Below are positions 8,700-17,603 of a stretch of 64,000 nucleotides of DNA, piece by piece. The stretch lies in contig NZ_CP026029.1 of NCBI RefSeq assembly GCF_023520895.1, positions 2,170,001-2,234,000 on the forward strand. The letters run 5' to 3'. The stretch comes from Paenibacillus sp. PK3_47. GTDB taxonomy: Bacteria > Bacillota > Bacilli > Paenibacillales > Paenibacillaceae. A program made the translations under genes and the position numbers. Each line of letters opens with the position of its first letter. Position 1 is the first letter of the stretch. The notes beneath the pieces are model-generated. The model was not told the origin of the DNA, searched no databases, and was given only the letters and a program-made list of their open reading frames with translations.

Positions 8700-8882
8700 T
8701 AACGGACCCACGATCCGTTATGGACTCGAAAACCGGGAATTAGCTAAGCTAACGGACCGTAGGGGCGTTATTTGGCGAAAATCCACCCAAACTCGCTTCA
8801 ATGAGAGGCGATAAGGGAACTACGGTCCGTTAGCCTGATCATTGAGATAAATATCAAGAGATAACGGATCTACGGTCCGTTA
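8700..8882. repeat. Composite element of four 21-bp near-palindromes (copy 1)
   Basis: Units at 8700-8720, 8750-8770, 8812-8832 and 8862-8882, each 21 bp with outer arms close to TAACGGA / TCCGTTA around a core like CCGTAG. The first two point forward and the last two are inverted. Start-to-start spacings are 50, 62 and 50 bp. The same arrangement occurs at 38646-38828 with unrelated spacer sequence. Confidence 0.9.
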
Positions 8883-9030
8883 AAACTGCATTTGGAGCGT
8901 TCATTATACTCCGGGTGGAACTGGCGTTATTCACGGACTGCCAGCAGATCATCGGCCTATCATAAATCAGTTTCCATCAGCTTCAATCAGCTTCCATTTC
9001 CATTAGCTTGTGCCAGCTTATCATCTTATA

Positions 9031-10350
9031 TCAGCTTCCGGCCGGCTCCTGTTTCGTGTCCCCGGCAGCCGGCTTGGTCCGGCTGAGGCTGGTCGGCGGC
9101 AGGCTGCGGCTGCGTGTTCCCGTCTTCATACCGATGATGCTGAAGATGTTGGACGGCTTCGCCTCGGCTGTCACCAGACCGTCGGGGTCCGGCACCAGGA
9201 TCATGCCGAGCTGGTGATGATCGCCGTCATAAATCGGGCGCTGCAGATACTTGCTCTCGCCCGCCCGGTTCTGCACCTCCAGCTTGCAGAACGCCGGGTT
9301 CATGCGCAGCGCCTCATGCAGCTGCGCAGCTTCGGTCAACAGGACCCCGTTGACCTTCAGCAGGATCTCGCCCGGCAGGATGCCCATCTCCTGGGCGGGG
9401 CTGCCCGGCAGCACGGCCAGCACCTTGCGGCCGGCCGGGGGATGCACGAAGATGGGGCTCAGGCTGCGCTCCTGCAGAGCGCTGTACCAGCTGAGCCCTT
9501 CGTGCAGCAGAAGAGCTGCGAGCGCCGCGACCAGCGTCAGCGGGCTCCACCAGGCGGCAAGTGCGGCGAGGCCCAGCAGGACGCTGCTGTAAATCAGCAG
9601 CTGTCCGGCTGTGCGGGCCGCCTTGCGCTCTGGAAGCATGCTCTGGGTCATCCCGCTAAAGCCGATGATGACCGGCAGGGACACCACGCCAAGCCCGCCG
9701 CCCAGCAGCGGCTGCCATGGCAGGTCGCCGGTTCCCGTTCCGGCGGGAATCAGCAGGAACAGCGGCAGCGGCCAGAAGGCTTCCAGCCTGTAGCCGCCGA
9801 CGACCTTGCCGCGCTTCCCGGCGAGGAAGAGCGGCGTGGCCAGGCGCGCGCCCTGCCAGCGCGCAAGCAGCGCCTCCGCGAGATGGAGCAGCCCGGCAAG
9901 GATCAGCAGCGCGGGGATGTCCATCCCGCGCAGCGCACCTATGGCAGTGCCGAGGAAGCCGCTCTGCCCGGATTCCGGGAAGAAATTCAGCACAAACTGT
10001 ACAATGCCCAGCACGCCTATCGAATACGCGAAGCACAGATACCGCACGCGGAATAACATTAATACCAGGCTGGTCACCCAGATGCAGCCGACTGCGGCAG
10101 CCGGAAGCGATACGCCCAGCGCCACCGCAGCCAGCGATACCGGAAGGCCGACAACCAGGCCGCTCCACGCGGTACGCCAGGTCTCGCGCCCCCAGCTGTG
10201 CAGCTTGACATGGATCAGCTTCCGCTCCAGCAGCACCTGCCTTCTGTAATACAATGCAATAAAGATTAGTGCAATATAGTAATAGGGCTGGATCAGCAGA
10301 TGTATGACTGCTGTCCCCCAGCTCATTAGCAGATCTGTCATACCATTCAA
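9031..10350 (-). CDS. minJ: Multi-pass membrane protein with C-terminal PDZ domain (MinJ-like)
   Basis: Protein of 439 residues with about eight hydrophobic segments (10-280) and one PDZ domain (about 285-370: LAVLPGSPAQEMGILPGEILLKVNG) facing the cytoplasm if the topology is MinJ-like. In Bacillus, MinJ links DivIVA to MinCD at poles and septa and lies beside ctpB, as here, so context supports the name. The start is TTG at 10350, 12 bases after aaaggag; an ATG at 10341 is possible but badly spaced. The gene is notably GC-rich and therefore shows long empty frames on the other strand. Confidence 0.62.
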   Translation of the reverse strand: MNGMTDLLMSWGTAVIHLLIQPYYYIALIFIALYYRRQVLLERKLIHVKLHSWGRETWRTAWSGLVVGLPVSLAAVALGVSLPAAAVGCIWVTSLVLMLFRVRYLCFAYSIGVLGIVQFVLNFFPESGQSGFLGTAIGALRGMDIPALLILAGLLHLAEALLARWQGARLATPLFLAGKRGKVVGGYRLEAFWPLPLFLLIPAGTGTGDLPWQPLLGGGLGVVSLPVIIGFSGMTQSMLPERKAARTAGQLLIYSSVLLGLAALAAWWSPLTLVAALAALLLHEGLSWYSALQERSLSPIFVHPPAGRKVLAVLPGSPAQEMGILPGEILLKVNGVLLTEAAQLHEALRMNPAFCKLEVQNRAGESKYLQRPIYDGDHHQLGMILVPDPDGLVTAEAKPSNIFSIIGMKTGTRSRSLPPTSLSRTKPAAGDTKQEPAGS

Positions 10351-10495
10351 ACCGTCGTCACACTCCTTTTACCGCTGCTGTGAATTCTAACGGGTATAGG
10401 CTAGATTATTTTGTGAAAAAAGCCCGATAAAGAGCTGTATATCATGCGTTACTTGGGCAATTTGCGGGTCCTCAATACATCCCGCGAATTCTGTC

Positions 10496-10527
10496 TAGAA
10501 AAAAAGAAGGCTGAGCTCAGCCTTCTT
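10496..10527 (-). terminator. Intrinsic terminator of ctpB
   Basis: A perfect 12-bp inverted repeat AAGAAGGCTGAG / CTCAGCCTTCTT (10504-10527) overlaps the ctpB stop codon and is followed on the minus strand by a run of T. Confidence 0.85.
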
Positions 10528-11992
10528 ACTTGTTCGACGCTGCTTGTTGGATCTCCTTCTGCAGCTCTGCGATTCCCTTGTTCCGCTGGTTGTCATTGGC
10601 CGGGTCCTGAATGACCTTGATCAACGCCAGTTCCAGCGCTTCCGCGGTCTTGGCGTCAATAATACCTGTCGTCTGCAGCTTGGATTCACTCTGGAATTTC
10701 TTGACCGCATTCTTCGTGCCGGTATCGAAATATCCGTCCTTGCGGCCGGGCTTGTAACCCAGACCGTCCAGCATAACCTGGGCATTCTTCACGTCTGTAC
10801 TGTTCATATTGAACTGCAGCGTCACACTTTTGTTAATCGGTGCTACCGAGAAATAATCCGGCTGGGACACGGCGATATCCGGCTCGATGCCTTTACCGTG
10901 AATCCATGTACCGTCCGGCGTCAGCCATTTGGCAATCGTAATTTTCAGCAGGCTTCCGTCACCGAGCTGCTTGTCGAAGCTGGTCTGCACCGTGCCTTTA
11001 CCAAAGGAATGCTCACCGATCAGCTTGGCTCCCGCCGACTGCTGCAGTGCTCCGGCCAGAATCTCCGATGCGCTGGCGCTGCCTTTGTTCATCAGCACAA
11101 CGACCGGATAATCCTTCTTCGAGCCTTTGGAGGTGCTGATCTCGCGCGACTTGTCCTTGTTCTCTACCTGGACAATGGTTTTGCCCGAAGGTACGAACTG
11201 TTCCGCCATCTCAATGACAATCGGCAGCACGCCGCCGGGATCATTGCGGACATCGATAACAAGCCCCTTCATGCCCTTCTTCTCCAGATTAGCCAGCTCT
11301 TCCTTAAAGCGCTCACCGGTATTCTGGGAGAACTGGGTCACTTCGATGACGCCGATCCCGTCCTTCTCCATCGCCCCATATACCGTCTCAAGCCTTACAT
11401 CATCTCGCTTGATGACAAATTTGAGCGGTTCTGCAGAACCGGTACGCTGAATTTGCAGTGTCGCTTCACTGCCCTTGGGGCCGCGGATTTTGGCGACTGC
11501 GGCATTCAGCTCCAGCCCCTCCAGGGATTCCCCGTTGACCGACAGAATAACATCCTTGGCCTGGATGCCGGCTTTCTCGGCAGGTGAGCCTTTGATCGGG
11601 GATACAACAACAACTTTGCCGTTATCTGAGGAGACCTCGGCGCCAATTCCCGAGAAGGAGCCTTCGATGCTCTCCTCGAATTGTGCAGCCGTCTCTTTGC
11701 CCATATAGTTGGAATAAGGGTCACCCAGCGCTTCCATCATACCGTTGATAGCACCGTCTATCAGCTTGTCCCGGTCCACAGTCTCAATATAATTGCCTTC
11801 GATCAGACTCAGTGCGGTTCCAAGCTTCTGCGATTCCTTATCCTGCAGGCCTCCGGTCTGCAGCACTGCTGCCAGCCCCTCACCCGCAGCTTGTCCAAAA
11901 ACATGCGCATATCCGGTCACACCCAGGGTCAGCAGGCTGCCGCACAGCAAGGCGGCGACAATCATAAAGGCCGCTGTGCTTTTCTTTAACAT
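10526..11992 (-). CDS. ctpB: Carboxyl-terminal processing protease (S41), CtpB-type
   Basis: Secreted or membrane-anchored serine protease of 488 residues: signal/anchor (8-28), PDZ domain (about 112-190) and S41 catalytic core (about 200-375). The serine-rich motif GSASASE (304-310) and Lys332 in SFGKGTVQ give the Ser-Lys pair, with Gln336 after it. A peptidoglycan-binding domain (about 395-455, repeat-like GYFDTGTKNAVKKFQ) follows, then a charged tail. In Bacillus CtpB trims SpoIVFA during sporulation. The gene sits between the M23 hydrolase and the MinJ-like gene. Catalytic residues appear intact. Confidence 0.88.
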   Translation of the reverse strand: MLKKSTAAFMIVAALLCGSLLTLGVTGYAHVFGQAAGEGLAAVLQTGGLQDKESQKLGTALSLIEGNYIETVDRDKLIDGAINGMMEALGDPYSNYMGKETAAQFEESIEGSFSGIGAEVSSDNGKVVVVSPIKGSPAEKAGIQAKDVILSVNGESLEGLELNAAVAKIRGPKGSEATLQIQRTGSAEPLKFVIKRDDVRLETVYGAMEKDGIGVIEVTQFSQNTGERFKEELANLEKKGMKGLVIDVRNDPGGVLPIVIEMAEQFVPSGKTIVQVENKDKSREISTSKGSKKDYPVVVLMNKGSASASEILAGALQQSAGAKLIGEHSFGKGTVQTSFDKQLGDGSLLKITIAKWLTPDGTWIHGKGIEPDIAVSQPDYFSVAPINKSVTLQFNMNSTDVKNAQVMLDGLGYKPGRKDGYFDTGTKNAVKKFQSESKLQTTGIIDAKTAEALELALIKVIQDPANDNQRNKGIAELQKEIQQAASNK

Positions 11993-12123
11993 GATGTTCC
12001 CACCGTCCCTTCTTGTCTAACCTGTATACCATTTCTGTTAACCAGTATTGCTCCGTTCTGCAAAGAACGGTATCTCTTCCAGTATATGCCGCAGAGCCGG
12101 TTTCTATTAATAAATGTCCAAAA

Positions 12124-13431
12124 TTACAGGTAAGGCATCGGATTAACGGTTCTGCCGTCCACCCGTACTTCGAAGTGCAGATGCGGTCCTGTAGACCGTC
12201 CTGTGGATCCTGATTCGGCAATGATCTGGCCTCTGTCTACCTTCTGGCCCACGCTTACTTTCAGACCGCCCTCACGAATGTGGCCGTACAGTGTCCATAC
12301 GCCGCCGCCGTGGTCAATAATAACGCAGTACCCGTACCCGCTCCACCATTCCGATACAAGCACTGTACCTGAATCGGCTGCATGGATGCTGGTACCCTGC
12401 GGAACTGCAAAGTCGACACCGGTATGCATTTTGCCGACTTCACCGGTTACAGGATGCGTCCGCTTGCCGTAGCCCGAAGAGATGCGCGCGGAGCCTACAG
12501 GCATCAGGAAAGGTCCATCCCCGCCGGAGTAGCCCGAATCTGCCGAGCTTACACTGCTGCTTGAAGCTTTAGCCTTAGCTTTGGCTGCTGCAGCTGCTTT
12601 CCGCGCCGCTTCCGCCTTGGCTGCCGCTGCTTTGGCCGCTGCTGCTCTGCGTGCAGCCTCTTCCGCTTTGATCTGATTCTTCTGCTTCTCGAGCGTGGAA
12701 CGTTCGCTGGCTAACTGCACCAGCTTGGCATCCTGCTCTGCACTGAGGATATCGGTTTGCTCGATCTCTTCATCATAATAGGCAATAAGCTCCTGCTTCT
12801 CAGCTTCCTTCTCCTTCAGCACACTGCGCTGGGATTCCAGATCAGTATACAGCTGCTTGGCCAGGGCATATTGCCCTTCGAGCTCCTGCTTCTTTGCGGT
12901 CACTGTCTCTTTGTCCTGCTTGTGCTGTTCCAGCAGATCCTGATCCTGATCTACGATCATTTTGAGCGAATCCGCCCGGTCAAGAAAATCGGAAAAACTG
13001 GTCGAAGACAGCAGCACATCCAGATAAGACACTGCACCGTCGGTATACATCAGTCTTACGCGTGACTCCAGCAGCTTCTCACGGGAAGCTACCCTTGCCT
13101 CTGCATCATCCAGCTCGGCTGCTGTAATATTCAGCGATTCTTCCGTGCTGGCAATTTTACCGGAAATGGTGGTCATCTCACCTTTTACCTGGGCGATCTG
13201 ATCCAGTACGTACTGGAGATTCAATGTAGTCTTATTCTTGTAGTGCTGGGCCTCCTGATTGCGGGCCTCGGCTTTTTCCTGTGCTGCTTTGGCTGCTTGC
13301 ACCTCTTGCTGCAGCTTCTTCAGCTGCTGGTCGATTTCAGCAACACTTGTCTTCTTGGCATATCCGTCAGAGGGACCTACTAAAGTGACAGCAAGCAATG
13401 CAACAGCCAGTCCGGCGGCAATCTTCTTCAA
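12124..13431 (-). CDS. Coiled-coil M23 (LytM) peptidoglycan hydrolase, FtsEX partner type
   Basis: Exported 435-residue protein: signal peptide (1-25, ending GYAKK), long coiled coil (about 28-255, with an Ala/Lys-rich stretch near 255-290), Ser/Gly linker, and an M23 domain (about 320-432). The zinc ligands appear present (His336 and Asp340 in HTGVD, His419 in HLHFEV), so it should be an active endopeptidase rather than a degenerate EnvC-type activator. The coiled coil plus position directly after ftsEX fits hydrolases switched on by FtsEX (PcsB, CwlO and EnvC analogues). The start is TTG at 13431, six bases after ggggag. Confidence 0.85.
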   Translation of the reverse strand: MKKIAAGLAVALLAVTLVGPSDGYAKKTSVAEIDQQLKKLQQEVQAAKAAQEKAEARNQEAQHYKNKTTLNLQYVLDQIAQVKGEMTTISGKIASTEESLNITAAELDDAEARVASREKLLESRVRLMYTDGAVSYLDVLLSSTSFSDFLDRADSLKMIVDQDQDLLEQHKQDKETVTAKKQELEGQYALAKQLYTDLESQRSVLKEKEAEKQELIAYYDEEIEQTDILSAEQDAKLVQLASERSTLEKQKNQIKAEEAARRAAAAKAAAAKAEAARKAAAAAKAKAKASSSSVSSADSGYSGGDGPFLMPVGSARISSGYGKRTHPVTGEVGKMHTGVDFAVPQGTSIHAADSGTVLVSEWWSGYGYCVIIDHGGGVWTLYGHIREGGLKVSVGQKVDRGQIIAESGSTGRSTGPHLHFEVRVDGRTVNPMPYL

Positions 13432-13482
13432 CTCGCACTCCCCATCCTTTGTTCACAAATATTATTTATAATTCCGTTACCT

Positions 13483-14397
13483 TTACACCTTCAGGAACTT
13501 GCGGATCGATACGGTACTGCCCCATACACCGATCAGCACGCCGAGGCCGACCAGCAGCCCGACCAGCATAATCCAGATATCTGCAAAAGGTACAAGCTGC
13601 AGGCCCAGCATCGGATCACCTTTCACGGATGAGGACAGGCTGTTGTAGCCTAAGTACAGCATCCCCGATGTAATTAATGATCCGATCAGGCCGATCAGCG
13701 CACCTTCAATAAAAAACGGCCAGCGGATAAAATAATTCGTCGCCCCTACCAGCTTCATAATGCCGATCTCCTTACGGCGGGCCAGAATCGTTACACGGAT
13801 CGTGTTGGAAATCAGGAACATCGACACCAGTGCGAGTCCTGCGACAAAAATAAACCCGATATTGCGCACAGCCTTCGTAATCTTGAACAGCGTCTCCACC
13901 GAACCCTTGCCGTAATTGACTTTATAGATCGGCTGTTCTTCGTGGATGTTGTTGAGGTTTTCTATTTTTTCAGCCACGAACGGTACCGTAGTAGGTTCTA
14001 CAACCTCCACCAGCAGCTTGTCCGGCAGCGGATTATTATCTACGTCAAAGCCTTCCAGCAGCTCGGCCGCATCCGGCCCCATATCTTCACGGAACTCTTC
14101 AAGCCCCTGCTCTTTGGAGACAAACTCGACTTTGCTGACCTCCGGCATGTTCCCGATTTCAGTCTGCACCGTTTCACGCATAGCCTGTTCGGTGTTCAGC
14201 GTCAGATGCACATTGATCTGCACCTGGCTGTCCGCCTTGTCCGCTATGGAATTCACATTAAGCACAAGCAGTATAAATACACCCAGCACGAAAAGAGAGA
14301 CGATGATGGACGTGATGGAAGCCACCGACATCCAGCCGTTGCGGAATACGTTTTTGAAGCCTTCCCGCACATGCCGCAAGAAGGTTTTAAAACTCAT
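13483..14397 (-). CDS. ftsX: Cell-division ABC-like protein FtsX
   Basis: Membrane protein of 304 residues with the FtsX plan: first helix (about 22-45), an extracytoplasmic domain (about 50-165) and three further helices (about 170-195, 220-245, 270-295). The cytoplasmic motif ARRKEIGIMKLVGATNYFIRWPF after helix 2 is the conserved FtsX signature region. FtsX transmits ATP hydrolysis by FtsE to a wall hydrolase outside the membrane. Its start overlaps ftsE by 11 bases, and the M23 hydrolase it may regulate is the next gene. Confidence 0.93.
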   Translation of the reverse strand: MSFKTFLRHVREGFKNVFRNGWMSVASITSIIVSLFVLGVFILLVLNVNSIADKADSQVQINVHLTLNTEQAMRETVQTEIGNMPEVSKVEFVSKEQGLEEFREDMGPDAAELLEGFDVDNNPLPDKLLVEVVEPTTVPFVAEKIENLNNIHEEQPIYKVNYGKGSVETLFKITKAVRNIGFIFVAGLALVSMFLISNTIRVTILARRKEIGIMKLVGATNYFIRWPFFIEGALIGLIGSLITSGMLYLGYNSLSSSVKGDPMLGLQLVPFADIWIMLVGLLVGLGVLIGVWGSTVSIRKFLKV

Positions 14398-15073
14398 AAC
14401 CGTAATCCCCTCTCACCTGGTCTCTGACAATGTTGCCGTTCTCGATGGCCAGCACCCGCTTGCGCATTTTGTTGACAATTTCCTTATTGTGGGTAGCCAT
14501 GACAATGGTAGTCCCGCGGAAGTTGATTTCGTCAAGGAGCTGCATAATTCCCCATGAGGTCTCAGGATCCAGATTGCCTGTAGGCTCGTCCGCTACAATA
14601 ACTGAGGGGTTATTGACGATGGCACGGGCAATGGCGATCCGCTGCTGCTCCCCGCCTGACAGCTGTGAGGGCTCACGGTTTGCCTTGCTGCGCAGGCCGA
14701 CGAGGTCCAGCACCTCATTCACCCGCTTCTTGATGACCTTCTTCGGCGCTTCAATAACCTCCATGGCAAAAGCGACATTCTCATAAGCCGTCAGCTTCGG
14801 CAGCAGCCGGAAATCCTGGAACACCACGCCGATGTTGCGGCGCACGTAAGGAATCTTGCGCGGCTTAAGCTTGCCGATATTAAAACCGCCTACAGAGATC
14901 TGCCCTTTGGTCGGTGTTTCTTCTCTATAAATTAATTTCATAAACGTAGATTTACCTGCGCCGGACGGTCCGACGATATATACGAATTCATTGCGGTCAA
15001 TCTTGACGGATACACCTTGAAGCGCATGGGTTCCGTTCGGATAGGTCTTCCATACATCCTGCATTTCTATCAT
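14387..15073 (-). CDS. ftsE: Cell-division ATP-binding protein FtsE
   Basis: ATPase of 228 residues, the usual FtsE length when begun at the ATG at 15073 ([14 protein letters not shown]). In-frame starts at 15097 (ATG) and 15106 (GTG) would add only a non-conserved extension. Walker [10 protein letters not shown], signature LSGGEQQR, Walker [13 protein letters not shown] and H-loop ATHN are present. It drives FtsX and, through it, septal or lateral wall hydrolysis. First gene of the ftsE-ftsX-M23 set. Confidence 0.93.
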   Translation of the reverse strand: MIEMQDVWKTYPNGTHALQGVSVKIDRNEFVYIVGPSGAGKSTFMKLIYREETPTKGQISVGGFNIGKLKPRKIPYVRRNIGVVFQDFRLLPKLTAYENVAFAMEVIEAPKKVIKKRVNEVLDLVGLRSKANREPSQLSGGEQQRIAIARAIVNNPSVIVADEPTGNLDPETSWGIMQLLDEINFRGTTIVMATHNKEIVNKMRKRVLAIENGNIVRDQVRGDYGYEF

Positions 15074-15106
15074 TTTTACACTTCCCGAATTTGACATATA
15101 TTCCAC

Positions 15107-15500
15107 TTCGCGCTGCCTTTCGACAGCAAACCACGCAGGCTTCCATAAACTGCATGATTTATCGCAGGCGTATCTATTGTAACAAATTCGTAACCGCTTG
15201 AGTACCCGAAAGTTTTACAAGAGTATTACATATCCCTCTAACAGAAAGAGATTTCCCCCTATTCTTAATAGACTGTTTCACTTTTTCCGGGAAATATTAG
15301 GACAGATTGTCCGGTGTACAGCATATAGATTCCTTATATATAAAAAAGCATCCTGCGATGCTTCACGTGCCTTCAAAGGATGCCGTCTGCCGGATAATGG
15401 TGTGCCTATTTCTATATATCGGCAGCAGAAGCATATAATTGAGTTTTGGCTATCTTTAACTGCACAGCAGGCTTACATTGTCACGGAAGGAGATCATTTT
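15107..15500. other. Divergent gap between ftsE and the VanW gene
   Basis: It holds the candidate ftsE promoter and, at 15342-15364, a hairpin GAAGCATC-gcag-GATGCTT followed by T-rich sequence on the minus strand, i.e. a terminator-like structure with no minus-strand gene upstream of it. An in-frame extension of the VanW gene runs through here but lacks a ribosome site. Confidence 0.5.
15176..15185 (-). promoter_or_regulatory. Candidate extended -10 for ftsE
   Basis: Minus strand reads TGTTACAAT (the -10 TACAAT at 15181-15176), about 100 bases upstream of ftsE. No convincing -35 hexamer lies at the right distance, so this is a weak call. Confidence 0.35.
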
Positions 15501-16934
15501 ATGAAAAAAATCCATGCCGCCCTCATCGCAGCCGCCGCCCTTCTCCTGGCCGGCTCGCTGCTTGCCGGCGGACTGTACATATACGGAAGCCGGCAGACGC
15601 TGCCGGAAGGCACCGTCATTGCAGGCTGGGAAATCGGCGGAATGGAATTTGCCGAAGTCCGCAGCGGACTGGATAGTCGGCTGGAGTCGCTGGAGTCGCT
15701 TCCGCTTGTCCTGAAGGCGGAAGGAAGCGCAGACCTTACCCTCACCCTGAAGCAGGCCGGATTCACCTATGAAGCAGAGGACTTCCTCCGCGGATTGAAT
15801 GAGCTTGCAGATGGCAGCCTGTATGACCGGATCCGGGCACGGAGAACCTTTGCACGCAGCTGGAATATCGGTGTCCATCTGGAAACCGGGCAGCTGAAAG
15901 GCAGGCTGGGCCCGGACTGGGAGAATGAAACGTTCGGCATCCCTATAGATGCTGAGCGGCGCATTACAGCGGATGACCGTGTAGTCTATACAAAGGAAAC
16001 GACCTCTTTTCAAGTGGATTGGCAGCAGCTGGAGTTGCTCCTTCGGACGGCTATGCCAGGCAGCTTAAGTGCAGCCACTACAGGCACAGGGCAGTCTGCA
16101 ACGATTACGCTGGAAGTCCCCCTGACTGTGAAGGAGCCTGCTGTCACCCTTAAAGCGCTGCAGGACCAGGGGATCGAGCGAAAAATAACACAGTTCAGCA
16201 CCTCGCTCGGCGTTAGCGGCCCCGGACGGACTTTTAATGTCGAAGCCGCAGCCAAAGCCGTAAACGGGACGATCCTGCCGCCGGGGGCTGTCTTTGATTA
16301 CGGCAAAGCCATTGAAAAAGCTCAGGCCCGATACGGATTCCGGGAAGCGCCGGTCATTGTGGACGGCAAGCTTACGCCCGGCACAGGCGGCGGCATCTGC
16401 CAGGTCTCCAGTACACTGTATAATGCCGCCATCCGAACCGGTTTGGAGATCGTAGAGCGCCGGAATCATTCCCTGCCGGTCAATTATCTGCCCAAGGGCC
16501 AGGACGCCACTTTTGCCCAAGGCTACATTAACTTCCGCTTCCGTAATAACACCGGCAAATATCTGATTATCAAAGCAGCTGTCCAGGGACGGACGTTAAC
16601 CGTCAAGCTGTTCGGCACTTTTCCCAGAAATGTAACCTACTCCGTCCAGTCGCGGACTGTCGAAGTGCTGCCGCCCGCCGATAAGTATGTAAGTGATCCT
16701 TCCCTGCCTCGCGGCGGCACACGGGTGCTTCAGAAGGGCAAAACCGGTTACGTGGTCGAGACCTACATTACCCGCTATGTTGACGGTAAAGAAGTGGAGA
16801 AGAAAAAACTCTCCCGGGACGTATACTACGCCCAAAAACGGGTCATCGCCATTAACCGCGGAGGCATGAGCCAGACCGTCCAGCCACAGCCCACGCAAAA
16901 ACCGCTGATAGAGGACGGGGTCCGTGGAGGCTGA
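15501..16934 (+). CDS. Exported VanW-domain protein with G5 domain
   Basis: Protein of 477 residues: signal or anchor helix (6-28), a putative peptidoglycan-binding type 4 segment (about 50-190), a VanW domain (about 235-375, with GGGICQVSSTLYNAA and the following YLPKGQDATF), and a G5 domain (about 385-460), then a short Gln/Pro tail. The ATG at 15501 lies 8 bases after aaggag; a longer open frame upstream is ignored. VanW proteins are linked to the cell wall, but their biochemical role is unsettled; here G5 suggests binding to wall polymers. It is a single gene with its own terminator. Confidence 0.85.
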   Translation: MKKIHAALIAAAALLLAGSLLAGGLYIYGSRQTLPEGTVIAGWEIGGMEFAEVRSGLDSRLESLESLPLVLKAEGSADLTLTLKQAGFTYEAEDFLRGLNELADGSLYDRIRARRTFARSWNIGVHLETGQLKGRLGPDWENETFGIPIDAERRITADDRVVYTKETTSFQVDWQQLELLLRTAMPGSLSAATTGTGQSATITLEVPLTVKEPAVTLKALQDQGIERKITQFSTSLGVSGPGRTFNVEAAAKAVNGTILPPGAVFDYGKAIEKAQARYGFREAPVIVDGKLTPGTGGGICQVSSTLYNAAIRTGLEIVERRNHSLPVNYLPKGQDATFAQGYINFRFRNNTGKYLIIKAAVQGRTLTVKLFGTFPRNVTYSVQSRTVEVLPPADKYVSDPSLPRGGTRVLQKGKTGYVVETYITRYVDGKEVEKKKLSRDVYYAQKRVIAINRGGMSQTVQPQPTQKPLIEDGVRGG

Positions 16935-16979
16935 TACAGGATTCAGGTTCAATTGGAATGCAGAAGTCAGCGCAAAAAA

Positions 16980-17022
16980 CGGCTGGATCTTCCTTACACT
17001 GAGGAGGATGCAGCCGCTTTTG
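16980..17022 (+). terminator. Intrinsic terminator after the VanW gene
   Basis: A 15-bp imperfect stem (CGGCTGGATCTTCCT, 16980-16994, with AGGAGGATGCAGCCG, 17002-17016) and a CTTTTGT tail, 46 bases after the stop. Confidence 0.65.
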
Positions 17023-17132
17023 TCTGTACAGATATTTAGTTTATTTTACATTGCCGTTACCTGGGTGGTCACCGCAGTTAATATAACAGCTGTACGCTGG
17101 AATCAGACTAACATTTGAAAGGAAGATCCGAC

Positions 17133-17549
17133 ATGAGCACAATATCTGTCTCCGGGTTATCTGCAATTCTGCGCAGCGCCCCATCCGTATCCCTTTCCCA
17201 TACCTGCCGTGAAACCCTGCGCGTCATGTTCCAGCATCCGGAGTCCAAATGCATTGTGGTCTGCAACCCGTCGGACGAGCCGGCAGGACTGCTGATGAGC
17301 GAACGTTTCTTTTTAAAGGCCACCGGACGGAAGGGTACTGGGCACTTTTACAGGGAATCTGTAACGAAGCTGATGAACCGTGCACCGCTGACTGCAGACA
17401 TTTATGCCCCGCTTGCCTCTTTATACGAAGAAGCGATGAGACGTCCGGATGTCATGAAGAATGATTGCATAATAATTACGGATAAAGGTAAATTCACCGG
17501 AGTCGTCTATCCTTCGGATCTCAGAGACAGCATTTGCCAGCTCCCCTAA
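17133..17549 (+). CDS. Small CBS-domain-like protein
   Basis: Soluble 138-residue protein. Two stretches read like CBS motifs: KCIVVCNPSDEPAGLLMSER (about 40-60) and CIIITDKGKFTGVVYPSDLR (about 110-130). Together they could form one CBS pair binding an adenosine ligand. There is no attached catalytic domain, which makes a stand-alone regulatory subunit likely; similar pairs occur at the N-terminus of signalling proteins. The ATG at 17133 is 8 bases after aaaggaag. It converges with the next gene with no clear terminator between them. Confidence 0.6.
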   Translation: MSTISVSGLSAILRSAPSVSLSHTCRETLRVMFQHPESKCIVVCNPSDEPAGLLMSERFFLKATGRKGTGHFYRESVTKLMNRAPLTADIYAPLASLYEEAMRRPDVMKNDCIIITDKGKFTGVVYPSDLRDSICQLP

Positions 17550-17603
17550 AGTCTCTCCTCTTCAGCCATTAGCCCCGGCTCTGTTATACAAGTGGTTTCG
17601 GTC

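Larger units (their letters stand above)
8053..9030. other. Gene-free 1-kb stretch with several repeat types
   Basis: Short open frames here lack ribosome sites and follow repeat periods, so I call no gene. From left to right it holds a 36-bp tandem repeat, a long hairpin, an imperfect inverted repeat (8363-8440, arms near GTATGCATAACGTGGT with an inner GCAGGTT/AACCTGC stem), two diverged 33-bp units (8564-8629) and a four-part palindrome element (8700-8882). Nothing recognisable follows 8883. Confidence 0.7.

Noticed and set aside
8501..8702. Cys-rich small protein on the minus strand with two CG-S-A-C repeats
   Set aside because: It reflects two diverged 33-bp DNA units; no ribosome site and no promoter seen.
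8700..8882. CRISPR array
   Set aside because: Units are palindromic, in both orientations and unequally spaced; no cas genes nearby.
9010..10056. Long plus-strand open frame opposite the MinJ-like gene
   Set aside because: It arises from the high GC content of the real gene; composition is Arg/Gln/Ala-rich, with no ribosome site or recognisable domain.
15198..15500. 101-codon upstream extension of the VanW gene
   Set aside because: No ribosome site at 15198, while aaggag precedes the ATG at 15501, which starts a normal signal peptide.
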